This document shows, in pieces, positions 25,608-33,668 of a DNA stretch of 64,000 bases. A model generated the notes under the pieces. The model had not been told where the DNA came from and searched no databases. It saw only the letters and a program-made list of their open reading frames with translations. The stretch is from Arthrobacter sp. NEB 688. Lineage in GTDB: Bacteria; Actinomycetota; Actinomycetes; Actinomycetales; Dermatophilaceae. Location: assembly GCF_013201035.1 (NCBI RefSeq), contig NZ_CP053707.1, positions 310,001 through 374,000 of the forward strand, written 5' to 3'. The translations under genes were made by a program, and so were the position numbers. Every line of letters begins with the position of its first letter. The first letter of the stretch is position 1.

Positions 25608-26443
25608 GGCTTCTGGAAGCCGGCCGCCGTCAGCACCGTCGACCCCTCGGCCGAGAGGACGTAGTCGACGAAGGCCTGCGCCGTCGCGGCGTTCGGCGCC
25701 TTGCTCAGGGTCGCGATCGGGTAGCTCGTCGAGGCGTTGACGTCGGCCGGGATCTCGATGCCCGTCACCTTGTCGCCCGCCGCGCGGACGTCGGTGACGT
25801 AGACGAGCCCGGCGTCGACCTCGCCGAGGGTCACCTTGCTGAGCACCGACTTGACGTCGGGCTCGAGGGTCACCGGCGTCACCGTGACCCCGGCGTTGGT
25901 GAACACCTTCGCGGCGGTCGCCCCGCACGGGACCTGCTCCTGGCAGAGCGCGGTCTTCACCCCGGAGCCGGCGAGCGACTCGACGCCGGTCACCCGGCCG
26001 GGGTTCGAAGGCGGCACCGCGATCTCCATGACGTTGTTCGCGAACGTCATCGGGCTCGTGGCGTCGCCGGCCGAGACGACCGCGTCCATGTTCTTGGCGC
26101 TGGCCGAGGCGAAGACGTCCGCCGGTGCGCCGGAGGTGATCTGGGTCGCGAGGGCGGAGCTGGCGCCGAAGCTCAGGGTGACCTTGACCCCGGGGTGCGC
26201 GGCCTCGAACTGCTTCCCGAGCGTCGTGAACGACTCGGTGAGCGACGCCGCGGCGAGCACCGTGATGTCGCCCGACACGGTGCTGCCCGCGGAGGCCCCC
26301 GCGGAGGCGGTCGTCGACGCGGAGGGGCTCGAGGACCCGCACCCGGCGAGCCCGAGCCCGAGGAGGACGGCGACGGTGGTGGTGACGGTGCGGCGCACGG
26401 TGGCTCCTCGGGGACGACGGGCGGCGGTCATCGGCGCGCTCAC
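25604..26443 (-). CDS. modA: Molybdate-binding lipoprotein
   Basis: A 279-residue binding protein. A signal peptide ending in the lipobox LAGC is followed by a Ser/Ala-rich linker and the ModA fold: ITVLAAASLTESF, FGASSALATQI, PADVFASAS and the DAGLVYVTD hinge segment that contacts the oxyanion. GTG 26443 is chosen because it overlaps the preceding stop as GTGA, as at every other junction in this operon; ATG 26431 is an alternative four residues in. Confidence 0.9.
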   Translation of the reverse strand: MSAPMTAARRPRGATVRRTVTTTVAVLLGLGLAGCGSSSPSASTTASAGASAGSTVSGDITVLAAASLTESFTTLGKQFEAAHPGVKVTLSFGASSALATQITSGAPADVFASASAKNMDAVVSAGDATSPMTFANNVMEIAVPPSNPGRVTGVESLAGSGVKTALCQEQVPCGATAAKVFTNAGVTVTPVTLEPDVKSVLSKVTLGEVDAGLVYVTDVRAAGDKVTGIEIPADVNASTSYPIATLSKAPNAATAQAFVDYVLSAEGSTVLTAAGFQKP

Positions 26444-26850
26444 CGGCTGCTCGGGATCTCGACGGACACGTTCGTGGCCTTCATCGCGGCGACGGCGAGG
26501 ACGCCGGGCTCGAGGCCCAGCTCGTCGGCGGCCTCGCGGCTGAGGAGCGACACGAACCGGTGCGGCCCGGACTGGATCTCGACCTGCGCCATGACGCCGT
26601 CCTTGAGGACGCGCGTCACGAGGCCGGTGAACCGGTTGCGCACGGAGGCGGCCGCGACCTCGCCGACGGCGGCGTGGGCCCCCTCGGCTGCCAGCTCCTC
26701 GGCGAAGCGCGCGAGCACAGGCCCCTCGACGGCCCGGCGCCCGGCGGCGTCCGTCGTCGTCTCGAGCCGGCCGGCGTCGGCCCAGCGGCGCATCGTGTCG
26801 TCGCTGATGCCCAGGAGGTCGGCGGCCTCGCGCATCCGGAAGAGGTGCAT
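26440..26850 (-). CDS. MerR/excisionase-type HTH plus Mop (TOBE) molybdate-responsive regulator
   Basis: A 136-residue protein with an N-terminal helix-turn-helix of the excisionase/MerR sort (FRMREAADLLGISDDTMRRWADAGRL, residues 4-29) and a C-terminal Mop domain of about 68 residues (RNRFTGLVTRVLKDGVMAQVEI...). It probably senses molybdate and regulates the operon it heads. ATG 26850 lies 6 nt after a TAGGGT -10 box, so the mRNA is probably leaderless. An inverted repeat overlaps the promoter just upstream. GTGA overlap with modA. Confidence 0.85.
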   Translation of the reverse strand: MHLFRMREAADLLGISDDTMRRWADAGRLETTTDAAGRRAVEGPVLARFAEELAAEGAHAAVGEVAAASVRNRFTGLVTRVLKDGVMAQVEIQSGPHRFVSLLSREAADELGLEPGVLAVAAMKATNVSVEIPSSR

Positions 26851-26856
26851 GACGTG

Positions 26857-26875
26857 ACCCTAACCGCAGGTGCGG
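26857..26875 (-). promoter_or_regulatory. Promoter and putative operator of the mod operon
   Basis: On the minus strand TAGGGT (26857-26862) is 6 nt before the ATG. Adjacent to it is the inverted repeat CCGCA-GG-TGCGG (26864-26875), in the spacer region of the promoter where a MerR-type or Mop regulator could act. Confidence 0.5.
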
Positions 26876-27028
26876 CACAAATCCACGGTTCGCGACGGAA
26901 CTGCCCCATCGGCGGTGGTGACGCCCACGCGGGTGCGCCGTGCGGCACCCTCGGGGACGACGACGGCCGCGGGCGGAGCACCCGGTGGGCGCCCCGGCCC
27001 GCGGCCGGTCGTGGGGGTCAGGCGGACG

Positions 27029-28060
27029 TCAGAGCGTCACGACCATCTTCCCGGTGTTGTCGCCGCGCAGGACGCCGAGGAAGGCGTCGACCGCGTGCTC
27101 GAAGCCGTCGACCGAGGTCTCGCGCTGCGACAGCGTGCCGTCGGCGAGCCACCCGGCCGCGGTCGAGAAGTACTCGCCGGCGAGGTCGTAGTGGTCACCG
27201 ACGAGGAAGCCCTCGATGCGGCCGCGGGTCTGGATGAGCCGCACGAGGTTGCGCGGGCCCGGGGCCGGCTCGGTGTCGTTGTAGGCCGAGATCATCCCGC
27301 AGACCGCGATGCGCCCGCCGAGGTTGAGCGAGCCGATGGCCGCCTCGAGGTGCTCGCCGCCCACGTTGTCGAAGTAGACGTCGACGCCCTCCGGCGCGAG
27401 CTCGCGCAGGTGGTCGGAGACCTTGCCGTCGCGGTAGGAGAACGCGGCGTCGAAGCCGAGGTCCTCGGTCAGGTGGCGGACCTTCTCGGGCGAGCCGGCC
27501 GAGCCGATGACGCGCGAGGCGCCCATCGCCTTGGCGATCTGGCCGACGGCGCCACCGACGGCACCCGCGGCGCCGGACACGAAGACGACGTCGCCCTCCT
27601 TGAGCGCGGCGACGCGCTTGAGGCCGGCGTAGGCGGTGAGCCCGGTCATCCCGAGGACACCGAGGTAGGCGGATGCCGGTGCGGCAGAGGCGTCGACGAC
27701 GCGGGCGTCCTTGGCGTCCAGGACGGCGACCTCGCGCCAGCCCAGGCCGTGCAGCACGTGGTCACCGACGGAGAAGCCGTCGGCGCGCGACTCCTCGACG
27801 ACGCCGACCGCGCCGCCGTTCATCGCCTCGCCGACCGCGTAGGGGGCGGCGTAGGACTTGGCGGCGCTCATCCGGCCGCGCATGTACGGGTCCACGGAGA
27901 GGACGACGTTGCGCACGCGGAGCTGGCCGTCGGCCAGCTCGGGGACGTCGCTCTCGGCGAGCTCGAAGTTCTCGGGCGTCGGCCAGCCGGTCGGGCGGGA
28001 CGCCAGGCGCCACTCGCGCGGGGCGGTGGTGGAGCCGGGGGTCGGGGTGGTGTCGGTCAT
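27029..28060 (-). CDS. NADP-dependent medium-chain oxidoreductase (leukotriene B4 dehydrogenase / curcumin reductase type)
   Basis: A 343-residue zinc-independent MDR enzyme that reduces activated double bonds of enones with NADPH. Motifs: YMRGRMS near 60, VFVSGAAGAVGGAVGQIAK (dinucleotide-binding AxxGxxG) near 160, and VDVYFDNVGG typical of this subfamily. The family's zinc-ligand cysteines are absent, as expected. Single gene; start ATG 28060 has a GGAGGT site. An inverted repeat after the stop (GGCCGCGGGC / GCCCGCGGCC, near 26,964-27,005) could terminate it. Confidence 0.85.
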   Translation of the reverse strand: MTDTTPTPGSTTAPREWRLASRPTGWPTPENFELAESDVPELADGQLRVRNVVLSVDPYMRGRMSAAKSYAAPYAVGEAMNGGAVGVVEESRADGFSVGDHVLHGLGWREVAVLDAKDARVVDASAAPASAYLGVLGMTGLTAYAGLKRVAALKEGDVVFVSGAAGAVGGAVGQIAKAMGASRVIGSAGSPEKVRHLTEDLGFDAAFSYRDGKVSDHLRELAPEGVDVYFDNVGGEHLEAAIGSLNLGGRIAVCGMISAYNDTEPAPGPRNLVRLIQTRGRIEGFLVGDHYDLAGEYFSTAAGWLADGTLSQRETSVDGFEHAVDAFLGVLRGDNTGKMVVTL

Positions 28061-28190
28061 GGGTGGACCTCCAGGGGTGTCGGGGACGTGGACCGAGGAT
28101 GTCCAACGCCGACGGGGCCGCGGTCTATGCCGTGACCTCGTTCACCCGCCGCACCGTCACCCGACGGGCGGGCGCCCACGACGGAGTCCG

Positions 28191-28364
28191 TCAGCCCTCG
28201 CGGGAGCGACGGGCCTCCTCGACGCGCCGGGCCCGCTCGCGCCGCAGCCGGTTCTGCGGGTCGTCCTCGGTGCCGAGCTGCGCCGGGCCGAACACGCTGG
28301 TCAGGAGGTAGCGCACCCGCCACCCGATGCGGTAGCCCAGCGACAGTCCTTCGGAGCCCGCCAC
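28191..28364 (-). CDS. Small basic protein of unknown function
   Basis: A 57-residue product (MAGSEGLSLGYRIGWRVRYL at its start, LRRERARRVEEARRSREG at its end): a short amphipathic part, then a highly charged helix. AGGAG lies 11 nt before GTG 28364; GTG 28373 is an alternative. Codon third positions are GC-rich as in real genes here. It is divergent from the riboswitch-controlled UPF0016 gene. I do not recognise a family. Confidence 0.45.
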   Translation of the reverse strand: MAGSEGLSLGYRIGWRVRYLLTSVFGPAQLGTEDDPQNRLRRERARRVEEARRSREG

Positions 28365-28485
28365 GGCGACCACCTCTCCTCGTGCGCGGGCGGGCGGCCC
28401 GCGTCCTGGCGACGACACGTCCAACCTACGGGATGCGGGCCGCCCGCGATTTCCCTCGCCACCCCGCGGGCGGCTACCGTGGGCG

Positions 28486-28578
28486 ACGAAAGGGAGTAGT
28501 CCCCAATCGCCGTGTCGACACACTGACCCCCGGGTCCGGTACGGCGGGCCACCTGTGGTGGCGGACGAGACTTTCGGC
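28486..28578 (+). ncRNA. yybP-ykoY (manganese) riboswitch upstream of UPF0016 gene
   Basis: The two conserved halves of the yybP-ykoY aptamer are present: GAAAGGGAGTAG (28488-28499) and GACGAGACTTTCGG (near 28,564-28,577). They close as P1 through CGAAAG (28487-28492) and CTTTCG (28571-28576). The class binds Mn2+ and activates exporters. Downstream, TTTCGGCC (28572-28579) can instead pair with GGCCGAGA (28608-28615), and a CCTCGT/ACGAGG hairpin (28634-28650) masks the start of the ribosome site, a plausible switching platform. Confidence 0.75.
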
Positions 28579-28665
28579 CAGAAGCACGCCCGTCGATCAC
28601 GCGTGCCGGCCGAGAGGTCCGTCCCGCGGCACTCCTCGTCCGGCACGAGGAAGAGCCCCCACCAC

Positions 28666-29244
28666 ATGTACGCGTTCCTGCTCAGCACCGCCGTCATCTT
28701 CGTCGCCGAGCTCGGCGACAAGAGCCAGCTCATGGCGATGACCTTCGCGACGCGCTACCGCGTCCGCGACGTCCTCATCGGCATCACCGCCGCCACCGCG
28801 ATCGTCCACCTCGTCTCCGTCGGCATCGGCGCCGCCGTCGGGACCGCCTTCGAGCAGTACCAGGGGACGATCTCCGTCGTCGCCGGTGTCGCCTTCCTCG
28901 TCTTCGCCGCGTGGACCCTGCGCGGTGACGAGCTGACCGAGGACGAGGCCGACAAGGCCCGCCGCAGCACCGGTGCGGCGCTCCTCGCCGTCGGTGTCGC
29001 CTTCTTCCTCGCCGAGCTCGGCGACAAGACGATGCTCGCCACCATCACGCTCGCCACCCAGGAGGGCTGGTTCGGCACGTGGGTCGGCAGCACGGTCGGG
29101 ATGGTCGCCGCCGACGCGCTGGCCATCGGCGTCGGCGCCGTCCTCGGCCGCAAGCTCCCCGAGAAGGTCATCAAGTACGGCGCGGCCGGGGCCTTCCTCG
29201 TCTTCGGCCTCCTGCTCATCGCCCAGGGCGCCGGATGGCTCTGA
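28666..29244 (+). CDS. UPF0016/TMEM165-family manganese exporter
   Basis: A 192-residue membrane protein made of two homologous three-helix halves, each with the family motif: AELGDKSQLM near residue 14 and AELGDKTMLA near residue 118. Members such as TMEM165, Gdt1 and bacterial MneA transport Mn2+ (or Ca2+) in exchange for protons. The upstream yybP-ykoY riboswitch strongly supports Mn2+ export. ATG 28666 follows GAGGAAGAG; the longer open frame upstream is riboswitch sequence. It overlaps the transglutaminase gene by 10 bp. Confidence 0.85.
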   Translation: MYAFLLSTAVIFVAELGDKSQLMAMTFATRYRVRDVLIGITAATAIVHLVSVGIGAAVGTAFEQYQGTISVVAGVAFLVFAAWTLRGDELTEDEADKARRSTGAALLAVGVAFFLAELGDKTMLATITLATQEGWFGTWVGSTVGMVAADALAIGVGAVLGRKLPEKVIKYGAAGAFLVFGLLLIAQGAGWL

Positions 29245-30077
29245 CCCCGGTCCCCGGCGGGGCGACCGCCGGCCCGAGCACCTCGGTGGCGCTCGACCTG
29301 CGCACCGAGGTCGTCACCGCCGGCGAGGTCGCGTTCTGTCTCACCGCCGCGGGTCACCTCGAGCGCGACGAGTCGCTCGTGGTGACCGGCGCCGACGGCC
29401 ACGCGCTCGACGTCCGCGAGGTCGGGATGCACCACCACACCCGGCTGCACCTGGTCGACGCCCCGCTCGGCGAGCTGTCCGTGCGCTACCGGGCGACCGT
29501 GCGACGGGACTCCCCCGCACCCGCCCCGGTCACCGACGCCGACCGGTTCACCTACGTGCTCCCCAGCCGCTACTGCCCGAGCGACCGCGTGCAGGGATGG
29601 GCGGCAGCCCAGTTCGCGGGCACCGACGACCCCTGGGACCTCGCCCGCCGGGTCGCCGCGTGGGTCCACGCCCGGACGGCCTACACCCCCGGGTCGACCG
29701 GCCCCGGCGACGACGCCCTCGTCCCGCTGCACACCGGGCAGGGCGTCTGCCGCGACTACGCGCACCTCACGGTCACGCTGCTGCGCGCGCTCGAGGTGCC
29801 GGCCCGCTACGTCTCGGTCTACGCCCCCGGCCTGGACCCGATGGACGCCCACGCGGTCGTCGAGGCGGCCGTCGGCGACGAGTGGCGCCTGCTCGACGCG
29901 ACCCGGCTCGCGCCCCGCGCGTCGATGGTGCGCACCGGCACCGGGCGCGACGCGGCCGACGTCGCCCTCATGACGACGCTCGGCGCCGAGACCGGGCCGT
30001 TCTCGATGGAGGTCACCGCGACGGCCGACCCGGACCTGCCGGTCGAGGACCCCGACGTGGTCGTCCTCCTCGGCTGA
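29235..30077 (+). CDS. Transglutaminase-like protein
   Basis: A 280-residue cytoplasmic protein with an N-terminal beta-rich region (about 1-110) and a transglutaminase core: Cys in GQGVCRDYAHL, His in MDAHAVVEA and Asp in LLDATRL form the papain-like triad. Bacterial members are mostly proteases or amidases of unknown substrate. ATG 29235 lies inside the end of the UPF0016 gene, so it shares that transcript and may also respond to Mn2+ (inference). Confidence 0.8.
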   Translation: MALTPVPGGATAGPSTSVALDLRTEVVTAGEVAFCLTAAGHLERDESLVVTGADGHALDVREVGMHHHTRLHLVDAPLGELSVRYRATVRRDSPAPAPVTDADRFTYVLPSRYCPSDRVQGWAAAQFAGTDDPWDLARRVAAWVHARTAYTPGSTGPGDDALVPLHTGQGVCRDYAHLTVTLLRALEVPARYVSVYAPGLDPMDAHAVVEAAVGDEWRLLDATRLAPRASMVRTGTGRDAADVALMTTLGAETGPFSMEVTATADPDLPVEDPDVVVLLG

Positions 30078-30256
30078 CGTCCGCCCGCCGGCGCCGTGGT
30101 GCCGCTCGTGGCGCAGGAGTGGGGGTCATCACCCCGGTTCCCACGCCACCGGGCGCACCGTCACCGACGCCACAACCCATCGACCCGGCGACGCCACCGA
30201 CATCACGACCGGCCGGCGTCGGGACCCCGACATGTGGAGGCGCGGGGTGGGTGGGG

Positions 30257-31423
30257 TCAGGCCTCGAGGGGGCCGGAGAGCGCCCCACCGCAGTGGTAGA
30301 CGTCGGGGCGCCCGGGCCAGATGGTGCCCGCCTCGTGCATCGCGTCGTCGAGCTCGTTGCGCCAGGTGCCGCGCTCGTCGACCCAGTAGCGCGCGGCGTG
30401 GTCCCAGAGCCGGCGGTACCAGCCCTCCCAGTGCGGGTCGCCGGTGAGCCGGACCATCGACGCCGAGAGCTGGATGCCCTCGCAGACCGGCCAGTGCAGG
30501 CGCACGTCGGCGACGGGAGCGCCCTCCCAGTCGACGGTGTAGACCAGGCCCGGGCGGCCGTCGAGGGCCCAGCCGCCGTCGAGGGCCCGGCGCGCCAGCG
30601 CGTCGGCCGACTCGACGAGCCAGGCGGGTGACGCGACGAGCGGCGAGGCGTCGAGCTGGAGGAGGAAGCGCGCCCACTCCAGGGAGTGACCGAAGGTCGC
30701 GCCGTACGGGCGGAACGGGTGGTTCGGCTCGTCCCGGTTGTACTCGGGCAGGACCTCCCAGTCCGCCGAGAAGTGCTCCGGCAGCAGCCAGTCGTTCTCG
30801 CGCGCCGCCCGGTTGATCAGCCGGTCGGCGATGTCGAGGCCGCGCTCGTGCCAGACCGCGTCACCGGTCGCGTGGCCCATCGCGAGGAAGGCCTCGAGCC
30901 CGTGCATGTTGGCGTTGGCCCCGCGGTAGTCCTCGGAGTCGCTCCAGTCGGGGGCGAAGGACTCCAGGAGCGAGCGCGAGCCCTCGTCCCAGAGGTGGGC
31001 GTCGACGACCTCGACCACCTGGTCGAGCAGGGCCTGCGCGGCCGGGTGCCCGACCCCGAGCGCCGCGGAGGCGGCGAGCCCGACGTGGACGTGGTCGTAG
31101 GTCGCCTTGCGCGTCACCGTGCCGGGCTGGGTCAGCCAGCCACCGTGCTCGCGGTCGGCGTGCAGCCCGGTGAGCGAGGCCAGCGCGTGGTCGAGCAGCT
31201 CGCCGGAGCCGGGGACGCCGTGCCGCACCCCGGCGGACGCGGAGTAGGCCATCCGGGCGGTGAGGAAGAGCATCGGGGGGTGGTCGGGCAGCGGTGTGCC
31301 GTCGGCGTCGAGGTGGTGGAAGCCGCCCTCGGGCCGGATCGAGCGCAGGGCGAAGCCGAGGACGTCCGACAGTCCTCGGCCGAGCCACTCGCGGTGGGTC
31401 GGGTCGTCGAGCCAGCTGGTCAC
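30257..31423 (-). CDS. AGE-family sugar epimerase/isomerase
   Basis: A 388-residue (alpha/alpha)6-barrel protein of the N-acylglucosamine 2-epimerase family, which also includes YihS-type aldose-ketose isomerases. Family patterns seen: GGWLTQPG, TYDHVHVGLAASAAL, RGANANMHGLEAFLA, and the His-rich FGHSLEWARFLL and WEGWYRRLWDHA segments. It overlaps the upstream mutarotase-like gene by 4 bp (31420-31423), so the pair likely handles one hexose or its derivative. Substrate is unknown. Confidence 0.8.
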   Translation of the reverse strand: MTSWLDDPTHREWLGRGLSDVLGFALRSIRPEGGFHHLDADGTPLPDHPPMLFLTARMAYSASAGVRHGVPGSGELLDHALASLTGLHADREHGGWLTQPGTVTRKATYDHVHVGLAASAALGVGHPAAQALLDQVVEVVDAHLWDEGSRSLLESFAPDWSDSEDYRGANANMHGLEAFLAMGHATGDAVWHERGLDIADRLINRAARENDWLLPEHFSADWEVLPEYNRDEPNHPFRPYGATFGHSLEWARFLLQLDASPLVASPAWLVESADALARRALDGGWALDGRPGLVYTVDWEGAPVADVRLHWPVCEGIQLSASMVRLTGDPHWEGWYRRLWDHAARYWVDERGTWRNELDDAMHEAGTIWPGRPDVYHCGGALSGPLEA

Positions 31424-32253
31424 AGGTCCTCCACGGACAGGCGGTAGGTCATCGTGCGGGTCTCACCGGGGCCGACGGTCACGACGTCGGCGAGGACGTT
31501 GGCGGCCTCGACGCACACGAAGTGCGGCCACTCGTCCCCGATGTCGGGGATGCCGGGGCCCTTGTCGGGGCCGGGGTTCCAGACGACGCGGTCGGCGGCG
31601 CCCGTCGTCTCGATGCGCAGGCGCCGCCCGAGCACCGGGTCGGTGACGGTGACGGGGGCGTCCGAGCGGTAGACGCGGTCGGTCTCGCCGTCGAGGACGA
31701 GGTCGCCCTCCTGCACGCGGTCGACCCCGGCCACCTTGTCGTGGAAGCGCACCCCGTCGAGGCCCCCGACGCTCACCCGGCGCACGTCGCCGACGGCGAG
31801 GTAGGCGTGCAGCGCCTCCTCGACGACGAAGGGCTCACGCCCGGGGTTGGTCGTCGACAGCGACACCTCGAGCTCACGGCCCATCCGGGCGACGAGCTCG
31901 AGCCGGTAGGCGTGCGGCCACTGGAGGCTGCCGGAGTCCTTCGACGTCAGCCCCATCCGGACGGTGCCGCCGTCGGCGTCCGCGCTCTGCTCGAGGAGGC
32001 GCCAGCGGGCCCAGCGGACCCAGCCGTGCGACGGCGCCTTGTCCTGCGCGCGGCCGGGGCCGAACCACGGCCAGCACACGGGGATGCCGGCGTGCGGCGG
32101 GGTGCCGGAGCGCACCGGCAGGGTCGGGTGCGAGAAGAGCACGGGCTCGGCGCCGCGAGGGTGCCAGCGCAGGACCAGCGCTCCCTCGTCGAGCACCTCG
32201 CCGGTGCAGCCCGCACCCGAGACCGGGTGCGAGGAGGGGGCGTCGTCGGTCAC
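31420..32253 (-). CDS. D-hexose-6-phosphate mutarotase / aldose 1-epimerase-like protein
   Basis: A 277-residue beta-sandwich epimerase of the YeaD type. Seen: GIPVCWPWFGP near 60, PSHGWVRWARW with the conserved His, EEALHAYLAVGDV with the second His, and a late Glu in FVCVEAANV. These enzymes interconvert alpha and beta anomers of hexose 6-phosphates. GTG 32253 is preferred because the homology begins there; an ATG at 32301 lies within the bordering sequence. Followed by the AGE-family gene. Confidence 0.8.
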   Translation of the reverse strand: MTDDAPSSHPVSGAGCTGEVLDEGALVLRWHPRGAEPVLFSHPTLPVRSGTPPHAGIPVCWPWFGPGRAQDKAPSHGWVRWARWRLLEQSADADGGTVRMGLTSKDSGSLQWPHAYRLELVARMGRELEVSLSTTNPGREPFVVEEALHAYLAVGDVRRVSVGGLDGVRFHDKVAGVDRVQEGDLVLDGETDRVYRSDAPVTVTDPVLGRRLRIETTGAADRVVWNPGPDKGPGIPDIGDEWPHFVCVEAANVLADVVTVGPGETRTMTYRLSVEDL

Positions 32254-32302
32254 GGCCCCCACGGTAGTGAGCCGCGGCGGGCGACCGCACTTTGCGCCCA
32301 CG

Positions 32303-32338
32303 GGACGGCCCGGCGGGAGGTGTCCCGCCGGGCCGTCC
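32303..32338 (-). terminator. Strong hairpin downstream of terC
   Basis: A perfect 16-bp stem (32303-32318 with 32323-32338) with a GGTG tetraloop, 39 bp past the terC stop and just before the mutarotase gene on the same strand. No T-run follows; it is still a very likely terminator or mRNA 3'-end stabiliser. Confidence 0.6.
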
Positions 32339-32376
32339 GGTGTGGTGGTGCTGGTCGTAGTGGTGCTGGCGCCGGG

Positions 32377-33450
32377 TCAGGAGCGCTCGGGCTCCAGCTC
32401 CGGGCGGCGGGTGGAGTCCGGGTCGTCGTCCCCGCCGACCCCGCGGGCCTCGTCGCGCTTGTTGGCGATGATGCTCGTCGTCGTGACGAGCGCCAGGATG
32501 CCGACGATGACGGCGAGCGAGGCAAGGGTCGGGACCTCCGGGGTGGCCGGCCAGACGCCGTGCGCCCAGTGCAGGACGAGCTTGACGCCGATGAAGGCGA
32601 GGATCGCCGCGAGGCCGAAGCCGAGGTGGCGCAGCGCACCGAGCAGGCCCTCGAGGACGAAGTAGAGGGCGCGCAGGCCGAGCAGCGCGAAGGCGTTGGT
32701 CGCGAAGACGAGGTAGGCGTCGCCGGTGATGCCGAAGACGGCGGGCACGGAGTCGACGGCGAAGACGATGTCGGTGCCGAGGATGGCGACGGCGACGAGG
32801 CCGAGGGGGGTGAGGGCGCGCTTGCCCTTCTCCTTGACCGTGAGGTGCGGGCCGCGGTAGTCCTCGACGACGGGGAAGAAGCGGCGCAGGACCTTGACGC
32901 TGCGCAGCGAGCCGATGTCGACGGCGGCCTCCTCGTCGGACATCGCGTCCTTGAGCACCTTGACCGCGGTGAGCAGGAGGATGGCGCCGAAGAGCAGGAA
33001 GGTCCAGGAGAACATCGAGATCATCTGGGCGCCGACGGCGATGAAGATGCCGCGCAGGATGAGGGCGCCGGCGACGCCGATGAGCAGCACGCGCTGCTTG
33101 AGCTCGTCCGGCACGGCGAAGGCGGCCAGCAGGAGCATGAAGACGAAGAGGTTGTCGACCGACAGCGACTTCTCGACGAGGTAGCCGGTGTAGTACTCGA
33201 TGCCGCGGTCACCGCCGTACTGCGACCAGATGAAGACACCGAAGGCCAGGGGCAGGGCGATGTAGAAGCTCGACCAGCCGACGGCCTCCTTCATCGACAC
33301 CTCGTGCGGCTTGCGCGTCAGCACGAAGTCGAGGGCGAAGAGGCCGAGCACGGCGGCGATGGTGACGCCCCACAGCAGGGGGGTGCCGACGGACTGCTCG
33401 GTGGCAGCGGCGGGCTCGGCCGCTGCGACGAGGGTGTGGAGGGATGGCAT
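32377..33450 (-). CDS. terC: TerC/Alx-family membrane protein (manganese efflux)
   Basis: A 357-residue TerC-family protein with about eight to nine membrane helices. The acidic metal-site segments are ALDFVLTRK, EKSLSVDNLFVFML and ILGTDIVFAVDSVPAVFG, characteristic of TerC/Alx. Members relieve manganese overload or load secreted metalloproteins. The leader carries a yybP-ykoY riboswitch. The ribosome site CCCCGAGGAG (33455-33464) can pair with the 3' strand of the aptamer's P1, suggesting translational control by Mn2+. Confidence 0.9.
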   Translation of the reverse strand: MPSLHTLVAAAEPAAATEQSVGTPLLWGVTIAAVLGLFALDFVLTRKPHEVSMKEAVGWSSFYIALPLAFGVFIWSQYGGDRGIEYYTGYLVEKSLSVDNLFVFMLLLAAFAVPDELKQRVLLIGVAGALILRGIFIAVGAQMISMFSWTFLLFGAILLLTAVKVLKDAMSDEEAAVDIGSLRSVKVLRRFFPVVEDYRGPHLTVKEKGKRALTPLGLVAVAILGTDIVFAVDSVPAVFGITGDAYLVFATNAFALLGLRALYFVLEGLLGALRHLGFGLAAILAFIGVKLVLHWAHGVWPATPEVPTLASLAVIVGILALVTTTSIIANKRDEARGVGGDDDPDSTRRPELEPERS

Positions 33451-33475
33451 GACGCTCCTCGGGGCAGAATCGTTG

Positions 33476-33578
33476 TCCCGAGGTCTCCTTCACCACACCG
33501 GGGTGTGGCGCCGTCCCGGGAGCACCATGGGGTGCTCGTACTGACCGGTGACGGACTTGGGAAGTACTCCCCTCGTCA
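33476..33578 (-). ncRNA. yybP-ykoY (manganese) riboswitch upstream of terC
   Basis: On the minus strand CGAGGGGAGTAC (33575-33564) and GAAGGAGACCTCGGG (33492-33478) are the two conserved halves, closing as P1 by CGAGG/CCTCG. Between them lie internal hairpins such as GAGCACC/GGTGCTC. CCTCGGG (33484-33478), when not held in P1, is perfectly complementary to CCCGAGG (33463-33457) of the ribosome site, giving a 7-bp sequestering helix with a 14-nt loop. Mn2+ binding would hold P1 and free the start. Confidence 0.75.
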
Positions 33579-33668
33579 CGCCCAAGGCTACCGGCGGGCC
33601 GATCTTTTCCCCAAGTCCGTGTGCGGAAATCGGTGAACGTTCGACACGCGGCCCCGCATCGGCGCAGG

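Noticed and set aside
26851-27028. Moco riboswitch before the mod operon
   Set aside because: The start is probably leaderless and the aptamer's conserved elements are not visible.
31294-33636. A 780-codon plus-strand open frame
   Set aside because: It runs antisense to the mutarotase, terC and riboswitch; its product is low-complexity (Glu/Asp/Gly/Arg-rich), an artefact of GC-rich third positions.
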